This document shows positions 7,354 through 11,513 of a stretch of DNA of 11,513 nt, piece by piece. Source of the stretch: Paludibacter sp. (GTDB lineage: Bacteria > Bacteroidota > Bacteroidia > Bacteroidales > Paludibacteraceae); the NCBI GenBank assembly GCA_024709185.1, contig JANJXE010000248.1, forward strand, positions 1 to 11,513, written 5' to 3'. The notes under the pieces are model-generated. The model searched no databases and was not told where the DNA came from. It saw nothing but the letters and a program-made list of their open reading frames with translations. The translations under genes were made by a program, and so were the position numbers. Each line of letters opens with the position of its first letter. Position 1 is the first letter of the stretch.

Positions 7354-7401
7354 TAGCTGACTACCAATCAGTTATAATGAAAACAATGAATTCCAAGGTC
7401 T
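7330..7401 (+). promoter_or_regulatory. Start-codon-sequestering hairpin present only in read-through RNA
   Basis: The left arm 7330-7342 pairs with 7389-7401: eight perfect pairs (AGACCTTG with CAAGGTCT), one A-C mismatch, then four more pairs. The transposase ATG at 7377 lies in the loop and the next ATG (7386) touches the right arm. The left arm lies inside the promoter, before the predicted start near 7360, so only transcripts entering from outside would carry both arms. IS10 and IS50 use such hairpins to prevent transposase synthesis from read-through; the same role here is inferred. Confidence 0.5.
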
Positions 7402-8480
7402 CGTACAAAAGTAGTGAATTAACCTCAGTTTTAATTGATCACTTCGGAAAAAGTTTAAACTTAGCCCGAATAAAGTTCATAGGCTTGTTTATTTGCGCTC
7501 TTTGTAAGGTTCAAGTCGTTTGTTTTGAAAAGCTCGCCAGTGGCTTCGAAAATGGCTGTAGCGGCGATTCTTCGCTCCGACGAATACAACGTTTCATAGC
7601 TCAGTACAGGCTTGACAAAGACTTAATTGCCAGATTGATATTTGCATTGTTGCCACATGAACCACCTTACTCGATTGCAATCGACAGGACGAATTGGAAG
7701 TTTGGTCAAACAAATATCAATATCCTGGTATTAGCCATTGTTTATAAGGGAGTTGCCTTTCCTGTTTTGTTCAAGCTAATGCCCAAACGGGGTAATTCCC
7801 ATACAGCGGAGAGAATTCAAATCATGAATCATTTCATCCGCTTGTTTGGAAAGGAATCCATTCAATGCTTGGTGGCAGACCGGGAATTTGTTGGTGAACA
7901 TTGGATTAATTATCTGAACTTCAACGGAATAGAATATCACATTCGTATTCGGGATAATTTCTGGGTTACCAATCCACGAACCGGGAAGCAGTTTAAAGCA
8001 ACATGGCTCTTTTGTGATTTGAAGTTAAACGAAAGTAAGTACTTACACTCGATTTATTATGTTAATAATCAGTTGTGTTACTTGTCGGCATCTAAAATCA
8101 AAAACAAAGAAGGTAAACCGGAATTTCAGATAATCATATCCTATTGTAAACCTGAAATTGCGCAAACAACATACAAAGATCGCTGGCAGATTGAAACTGC
8201 ATTTAGAGCAATGAAAACGAGCGGATTTAATTTAGAAGACACGCATCTGACAGATATTGAGCGAATTGAAAAGCTTGTAGCTTTAGTAACGATTGCATTC
8301 TGTTGGGCATACCTGGTCGGTATTTATTTGCACGAACAAGTAAAGCCAATCAGAATACTCAATAATGGCAGAATGGCAAAAAGCTTATTTAAATATGGGC
8401 TTACATTCATTGCGTCTGTGTTGTTAAATGCTGGTTTTCAATCAAATATAGATATATATAAATTTTTGTCATGTACTTAG
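7377..8480 (+). CDS. IS4-family transposase
   Basis: 367 residues from the ATG at 7377. This is a DDE transposase: D103 in A-I-D-R-T-N-W, D168 in V-A-D-R-E-F, and E273 within the IS4 signature Y266-x2-R269-x3-E273-x6-K280 (D-R-W-Q-I-E-T-A-F-R-A-M-K). It cuts and joins the ends of its own element. The frame stays open upstream to a TTG at 7323, but that lies in the promoter -33 box, so the ATG after the predicted transcription start is preferred. The stop codon TAG is the last three bases of the element, inside the right terminal repeat. All three catalytic residues and the full length are present, so the copy looks active. Confidence 0.9.
   Translation: MKTMNSKVSYKSSELTSVLIDHFGKSLNLARIKFIGLFICALCKVQVVCFEKLASGFENGCSGDSSLRRIQRFIAQYRLDKDLIARLIFALLPHEPPYSIAIDRTNWKFGQTNINILVLAIVYKGVAFPVLFKLMPKRGNSHTAERIQIMNHFIRLFGKESIQCLVADREFVGEHWINYLNFNGIEYHIRIRDNFWVTNPRTGKQFKATWLFCDLKLNESKYLHSIYYVNNQLCYLSASKIKNKEGKPEFQIIISYCKPEIAQTTYKDRWQIETAFRAMKTSGFNLEDTHLTDIERIEKLVALVTIAFCWAYLVGIYLHEQVKPIRILNNGRMAKSLFKYGLTFIASVLLNAGFQSNIDIYKFLSCT
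8461..8480. repeat. Right terminal inverted repeat of the IS4-family element
   Basis: AATTTTTGTCATGTACTTAG, the inverted partner of 7254-7273. It also encodes the last residues (L-S-C-T) and stop codon of the transposase. Confidence 0.75.
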
Positions 8481-8553
8481 AAATATTCATTAGATTTGCA
8501 CGTATTATAGAATGTAAAAATATCTCAAAACGGATTGTCTATAATCATCGAAA

Positions 8554-8583
8554 GTTGTAGCGACAACTAAAATTACATATTTG
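8554..8583 (+). promoter_or_regulatory. Probable promoter of the structured RNA
   Basis: GTTG at 8554-8557, an 18-base spacer and CATATTTG at 8576-8583 match the Bacteroidota consensus (TTTG, 19-21 bases, TAnnTTTG) with one mismatch in each box and one base short in the spacer. The predicted start is near 8588-8590. A 6-bp palindrome, AGTTGT/ACAACT (8553-8558 and 8563-8568), overlaps the upstream box. Confidence 0.45.
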
Positions 8584-8587
8584 CAAA

Positions 8588-8750
8588 GCGTTAGCTTTTA
8601 TTCCTGCTCAGAAACTTGGACACTTTCTTACAAATGGGAATAAGTTAGTAAACGCCTGCGCCCCTCCGGCGTGGGCTTTAACTTATTACATTTGTTAGGC
8701 TATCCAAGGCCTCTGAGCGTGATACGGTTAAAGTACCACGCTTCTTTTTT
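8588..8750 (+). ncRNA. Structured small RNA, 6S-like / Bacteroidales-1-like
   Basis: About 160 nt folding into one long interrupted rod. Stems from outside in: 8606-8612 with 8712-8718 (7 bp), 8615-8620 with 8703-8708 (6 bp), 8630-8636 with 8689-8695 (7 bp), 8639-8647 with 8679-8687 (9 bp), and 8654-8662 with 8668-8676 (9 bp including two G-T pairs) closed by a CCTCC loop. A large internal loop (8621-8629 against 8696-8702) separates the outer and inner halves, as the central bubble does in 6S RNA. A terminator follows directly. The fold and end points are seen in the sequence. From memory, the Bacteroidales-1 motif has this build and has been discussed as a 6S-type RNA; that identity is a hypothesis. 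6S RNA binds and holds RNA polymerase. Confidence 0.62.
8716..8750 (+). terminator. Terminator of the structured RNA
   Basis: AGCGTG (8716-8721) pairs with CACGCT (8737-8742); past one A-C mismatch TAC pairs with GTA, with a 7-base loop, then TTCTTTTTT to 8750. The left arm overlaps the last three bases of the outermost RNA stem (8712-8718), so the terminator and the closing stem of the rod compete. The next ATG is 43 bases downstream. Confidence 0.8.
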
Positions 8751-8792
8751 GCCCTAATTAAAGCAAAATATTCAATTATAAACAATTTTATC

Positions 8793-8905
8793 ATGGCACG
8801 TTTTTTCAAAATATCACTCTATTCAACTTCAGAAGAAGATTATACAGGAGAATCAGTTATTATTAACGAAGATCAGATTGTCGAAATAACTGAAATAGAT
8901 TCTAA
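8793..8905 (+). pseudogene. 5' fragment of a gene cut by the IS701-family element
   Basis: The ATG at 8793 opens a frame of 37 host-encoded residues (M-A-R-F-F-K-I-S-L-Y, then an acidic stretch ending E-I-T-E-I-D-S). It then runs into the left end of IS701, whose first bases add S-T-L-T-D and a TAA at 8922-8924; the apparent 43-residue ORF is therefore partly transposon. If IS701 and one 4-bp flank are removed, this frame continues directly into the amidohydrolase fragment at 10517, giving 234 residues. The N-terminal part does not look like the start of an amidohydrolase, because there is no H-x-H motif. I do not recognise its family. It could be the true start of an unusual protein, or the start of another gene brought here by deletion. 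Confidence 0.55.
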
Positions 8906-8923
8906 TTCTACTTTGACAGATTA
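8906..8923. repeat. Left terminal inverted repeat of IS701
   Basis: TTCTACTTTGACAGATTA, identical to the reverse complement of 10495-10512. The flank TAA (8903-8905) also matches on the other side, making 21 shared bases including target. Confidence 0.9.
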
Positions 8924-8983
8924 AATCGACATATTTTTTTTAATTTCAAGAATAAAAAAACGACGAAATTTGTTGGATAAAAT

Positions 8984-9014
8984 TTTGATATATCGCTTAT
9001 ATTTAGTATCTTAG
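8984..9014 (+). promoter_or_regulatory. IS701 transposase promoter
   Basis: TTTG at 8984-8987, a 19-base spacer, and TATCTTAG at 9007-9014 (7 of 8 to TAnnTTTG). It lies inside the element and points at the transposase, which begins about 130-170 bases downstream. Confidence 0.55.
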
Positions 9015-9045
9015 CGTTGTAAATTGAAAAGGATAAATGACTAAT

Positions 9046-9075
9046 TTGCAAATTAAACATATGTTAAATTTGCAA
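9046..9075. repeat. 30-bp near-perfect palindrome in the IS701 leader
   Basis: TTGCAAATT at 9046-9054 mirrors 9067-9075, with the centre AACATATGTT; only one pair (9055/9066, A-A) fails. It sits between the promoter and the transposase gene, in the expected 5' leader. It could be an operator or an RNA hairpin limiting expression. Confidence 0.65.
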
Positions 9076-9184
9076 TTTTGGGTTATAAGAGAAACAAGCT
9101 TACCGCCCGATTGACGATTTAAGAAAAATAATAAAAAGTAAAAAATATGGAGAAACACTGACTGGACTTGCAAGCCGGTTAGGC

Positions 9185-10510
9185 TTGCATTTGTCTGGTT
9201 ATCAGCACATATTCATAAATAAGACGAAGCGATTCTTTTCAAAGGCAGAGATTTATGCTCAGGGGTTGCTTCTAAGCGAAACAAGAAATATAGAGAAACT
9301 AAGTGAAACGATGAATTCGAACTATTATCAGATGCAACATTTCATAACAGAATCTGCCTGGAGTGGTAGAGAACTGATAGATCAGGTAGCAAAAGAAGTT
9401 AATTCTTTGCTTCCAAAGGGCAAGTCGACAGGACTGATAATAGACGAAAGTGGTTGGGTTAAAAAGGGATATAAAAGTGTAGGTGTCGGTCATCAGTACT
9501 GTGGCAATGTAGGAAAACTGAGCAATTCACAAGTTGCCGTTTTTGCCGCATTAAATAACGGAGACTTTAGTTCGATGGTCGATGCCCGGTTGTTTTTGCC
9601 GGAAGATTGGTGTGTTGATTCAACAAGATGCGATGAAGCAGGAATACCAGAATTGGAAAGAACTTTTAAGACCAAACTAGACTTAGCATATGAGATAGTG
9701 AAGCATCAGTCAAATCAGATTGATTTTGATTTTGTGAGTGCCGACGGGTATTATGGTAACGACGCTGATTTTGCAAGAAAAATTGAGGAACTTGGCTATT
9801 TGTATATGCTTGATATCCATGCAAATCAATCAATTTATCTTGAGCCGACAGAACTTGAAATACCTGCACGCAAATCCACCAAAGGTCCAACGCCTAAGAA
9901 ATTGAAGGCAACACAGCCAGCCATCTCTGTAACGGACTACATGAGCGAACTCACAGACGAACAATGGCAGAAACTGACTGTACGCAATACCACTAAGGGC
10001 AAACTTACGGGACATTATCATTTTGCTAAGGTATACATCTGGAACAAAGCGATTGACCGCATAGAACAGAGATTACTGGTGATACGAAAAACTATGACCA
10101 CAGACAAAGAAATAGAGATAAAGTTCTCGTTTACAAATGCTAATCTGGTACAATACACGCCAGAGGTGATTGCCTATATGCAAGCACAACGGTTTTTTGT
10201 TGAACATTGTATTAAAGAGTCAAAACAGATTTTGGGCATTGACCAGTTTCAAACACGCAAATGGAATGCCTGGATACATCAAACGGCACTGAATTTCATG
10301 GTTTCATCCTTTATCCTTAAAGAGAAACTACGAAATAATGAAGATTTACCTTTGCTCAGCGCAAAGGATATAAAAGAATTGATCACCTTTCAATTATACA
10401 GGCAAATGACTGATGATCAAATGTATGAAAAAATTATTAACCGACATATCAGGAGGCAACAAGATATTAATAATGCATATCTTAGGCAAAATCCTAATCT
10501 GTCAAAGTAG
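9185..10510 (+). CDS. IS701-family transposase
   Basis: 441 residues if started at the TTG at 9185. DDE residues are visible: D87 in L-I-I-D-E-S-G, D187 in S-A-D-G-Y-Y-G-N, and E345 in V-E-H-C-I-K-E-S-K. Other IS701 marks are Q-H-F-I-T-E-S-A-W near residue 51, V-G-V-G-H-Q-Y-C-G-N-V-G-K near 99 and R-L-F-L-P-E-D-W near 135. The start is uncertain. The frame is open back to 9089 and reads G-L-A-S-R-L-G-L-H-L-S-G-Y across the TTG, which looks like real protein, but no ATG lies in frame. An ATG at 9147 in another frame encodes M-E-K-H and then meets TGA (9159-9161); one lost base near 9158 would join it to this frame. So the gene either uses a non-ATG start, needs a -1 shift, or is damaged. The stop TAG lies in the right terminal repeat. 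Confidence 0.85.
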   Translation: MHLSGYQHIFINKTKRFFSKAEIYAQGLLLSETRNIEKLSETMNSNYYQMQHFITESAWSGRELIDQVAKEVNSLLPKGKSTGLIIDESGWVKKGYKSVGVGHQYCGNVGKLSNSQVAVFAALNNGDFSSMVDARLFLPEDWCVDSTRCDEAGIPELERTFKTKLDLAYEIVKHQSNQIDFDFVSADGYYGNDADFARKIEELGYLYMLDIHANQSIYLEPTELEIPARKSTKGPTPKKLKATQPAISVTDYMSELTDEQWQKLTVRNTTKGKLTGHYHFAKVYIWNKAIDRIEQRLLVIRKTMTTDKEIEIKFSFTNANLVQYTPEVIAYMQAQRFFVEHCIKESKQILGIDQFQTRKWNAWIHQTALNFMVSSFILKEKLRNNEDLPLLSAKDIKELITFQLYRQMTDDQMYEKIINRHIRRQQDINNAYLRQNPNLSK

Positions 10511-10512
10511 AA
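10495..10512. repeat. Right terminal inverted repeat of IS701
   Basis: TAATCTGTCAAAGTAGAA, the exact inverse of 8906-8923. It contains the transposase stop codon (TAG, 10508-10510). Confidence 0.9.
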
Positions 10513-10516
10513 TTAA

Positions 10517-11108
10517 TCAGGACATTAAAATGATGTCAAAATTACCTTCCAAAAGATTTATACCATATCTTTGGGTTAATCCTGAAATGGTTGATGCAGA
10601 TTGTTCATTAAATCAATATAACGAGTTAAATTATAAGGTTTTAAAAATACATGCATATGCTAGGAAGGAATGGTATTTAATGCCAGATAAAATACGTTCA
10701 GTTATTCATGCGGCTTATCTTCGTAATATCCCGGTAATGTTCCATACGGGTGGTTGGAGAGGTTCAAATGCCATACAATATTATAAGTTCTGTAGAGAGT
10801 TTCCTGAAGTAAACTTTATTTTAGCTTATGGGAAGCCAATTTCTCAAACGATGACTGTGCTTAAAGGAGCAAAAAATGTATATGTAGATAATTCTTTTAT
10901 AGATATTGAAAGTATGAAAATAATTTGCGAAACAGGATTATCTGACAGAATTTTATTTGGTACAGATTTTCCTATTATGAAATCATTTTGGCCAGAAATA
11001 TGTGTTTTAGATTGGTATAGAAATAATGTTATTGAACATATACAGACGTTTGGCGAAAGTAAATTCATGATTTGGGCAAATGAGAATTTTAATAAATTAG
11101 TTTATTGA
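10517..11108 (+). pseudogene. 3' fragment of an amidohydrolase-family gene
   Basis: About 197 residues lie downstream of IS701; any in-frame start further left (such as 10413) is inside the transposon. The fragment matches the later part of an amidohydrolase_2 (TIM-barrel metal hydrolase): P-S-K-R-F-I-P-Y-L-W-V-N-P, then V-L-K-I-H-A-Y, P-V-M-F-H-T-G-G carrying a metal-binding His, F-I-L-A-Y-G-K-P, N-V-Y-V-D-N-S and I-L-F-G-T-D-F-P with the conserved Asp, ending W-A-N-E-N-F-N-K-L-V-Y. The N-terminal H-x-H is absent. In A-Y-G-K-P the family normally has His where Tyr (codon TAT) stands, a one-base change from CAT. A working hydrolase is unlikely. Two terminators follow. Confidence 0.68.
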
Positions 11109-11199
11109 AGGATTTATGTGTTTAATATTCTGATATATAACGAATTTAATCAATACTCTTTGCTATGTCGATATAAATGCACACTCTAAGATAGTTTTT

Positions 11200-11236
11200 A
11201 AAAACCTTGATCATTGTTCATGGTCAAGGTTTTTTT
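11200..11236 (+). terminator. Terminator after the amidohydrolase fragment
   Basis: A 15-bp stem, 11200-11214 (AAAAACCTTGATCAT) with 11220-11234 (ATGGTCAAGGTTTTT), with one T-G wobble and a 5-base loop, ends in a T run. The left arm's A run could also allow termination on the minus strand. Confidence 0.85.
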
Positions 11237-11283
11237 ATTCGTAAAACATCAGAATCAGTTACATATCACAATATAAATATAGG

Positions 11284-11319
11284 AAAGCCAATAATTTTCA
11301 TTGAATTATTGGCTTTTTT
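11284..11319 (+). terminator. Second terminator, just before the second IS4 copy
   Basis: A 13-bp perfect stem, 11284-11296 (AAAGCCAATAATT) with 11304-11316 (AATTATTGGCTTT), with a 7-base loop, followed by T to 11319. Only 11 bases separate it from the IS4 left end at 11331. Confidence 0.85.
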
Positions 11320-11330
11320 ATGAATAATAA

Positions 11331-11513
11331 TTTAGCACATGACAAAAATTATATAGCGATATAATTATTTGAATATCAATAAAATAACTGTGTTTTTATT
11401 TGGTAAAGACCTTGAAATTTTGTATCTTTATAGCTGACTACCAATCAGTTATAATGAAAACAATGAATTCCAAGGTCTCGTACAAAAGTAGTGAATTAAC
11501 CTCAGTTTTAATT
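11331..11513 (+). mobile_element. IS4-family insertion sequence, second copy (cut by window end)
   Basis: 183 bases match 7254-7436 with one difference: C at 7316 is T at 11393. It is in the same orientation as the first copy, with the same promoter (TTTG 11399-11402, TATCTTTA 11423-11430) and the same start-region hairpin. Confidence 0.93.
11454..11513 (+). CDS. IS4-family transposase, N-terminal 20 codons (runs off window)
   Basis: The ATG at 11454 corresponds to 7377 in the first copy, and the 20 visible residues (M-K-T-M-N-S-K-V-S-Y, ending S-V-L-I) are identical. The rest of the gene is beyond the window, so its integrity is unknown. Confidence 0.88.
   Translation, partial: MKTMNSKVSYKSSELTSVLI

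Larger units (their letters stand above)
7254..8480 (+). mobile_element. IS4-family insertion sequence, complete copy
   Basis: The left end at 7254 is set by where this copy and the second copy at 11331 start to match. The right end at 8480 is set by the matching inverted repeat. Terminal repeats 7254-7273 and 8461-8480 (inverted) agree at 17 of 20 positions, with the core ACATGACAAAAATT identical. The element is about 1227 bp with one transposase gene. I see no target-site duplication: the left flank is A-rich (AATAAAAAAAT) and the right flank is AAATATTCATTAG. The family call rests on the Y-x2-R-x3-E-x6-K signature of the transposase. Confidence 0.85.
8906..10512 (+). mobile_element. IS701-family insertion sequence, complete
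   Basis: 1607 bp with 18-bp perfect terminal inverted repeats (TTCTACTTTGACAGATTA at 8906-8923, inverted at 10495-10512) and one transposase. The flanking tetranucleotides are CTAA (8902-8905) and TTAA (10513-10516). Both fit the YTAR target known for IS701, but they are not identical. The family call comes from the transposase. Confidence 0.9.

Noticed and set aside
7323..7376. TTG start adding 18 residues to the IS4 transposase
   Set aside because: It falls in the -33 promoter box, upstream of the predicted transcription start; the ATG at 7377 fits better.
10413..10516. Upstream start for the amidohydrolase fragment inside IS701
   Set aside because: These codons overlap the transposase in another frame and the terminal repeat; the family similarity begins only after the element.
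1..11513. CRISPR arrays, tRNA, rRNA and defence or toxin-antitoxin systems
   Set aside because: No regularly spaced direct repeats, no cloverleaf and no rRNA-like sequence were seen. The only defence-like gene, the rhuM remnant, is broken.

Overview
The window looks like chromosomal DNA of an anaerobic Bacteroidota, most likely order Bacteroidales. Three things point there: AT-rich genes with no Shine-Dalgarno pattern, promoter-like boxes of the Bacteroidota type (TTTG, about 20 bases, TAnnTTTG), and the gene families present (FISUMP-domain surface protein, DbpA-like DEAD-box helicase, polysaccharide-type sulfatase, RhuM). This is read from sequence alone, without a database search.

Positions 1-6900 are an ordinary cargo region. 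It holds the 3' end of a TIM-barrel glycoside-hydrolase-like protein, an exported FISUMP-domain protein closed by a strong terminator, a small ICMT/PEMT-type membrane methyltransferase, a convergent DEAD-box RNA helicase on the minus strand, a divergent class I SAM methyltransferase, a decayed rhuM-like gene, and a secreted sulfatase of the Ser-type (S-T-P-T-R active-site motif). The hydrolase and the sulfatase suit polysaccharide degradation. No susC/susD pair is visible, so a full polysaccharide utilisation locus cannot be claimed.

Positions 6900-11513 are a mobile and decayed region. After a bidirectional terminator and an unexplained 20-bp inverted repeat comes a complete IS4-family element (about 7254-8480). 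A second copy in the same orientation starts at 11331 and runs off the window; the 183 visible bases differ from copy one at a single position. Between the copies lie a strongly folded RNA with its own terminator (8588-8750, 6S-like or Bacteroidales-1-like in shape), a short ORF, a complete IS701-family element (8906-10512) with 18-bp perfect terminal repeats, and the C-terminal part of an amidohydrolase. IS701 sits exactly between the short ORF and the amidohydrolase fragment. Removing it joins them in frame into a 234-codon reading frame, but the 4-bp flanks are CTAA and TTAA rather than identical, and the joined protein lacks the usual N-terminal metal site. A simple insertion and a deletion between two IS701 copies therefore both remain possible.

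The items most worth following up are the structured RNA, the IS701 junction, and a hairpin at the IS4 transposase start whose left arm lies within the IS4 promoter. That arm would be present only in read-through transcripts, an arrangement like the one that protects IS10/IS50 from outside transcription.
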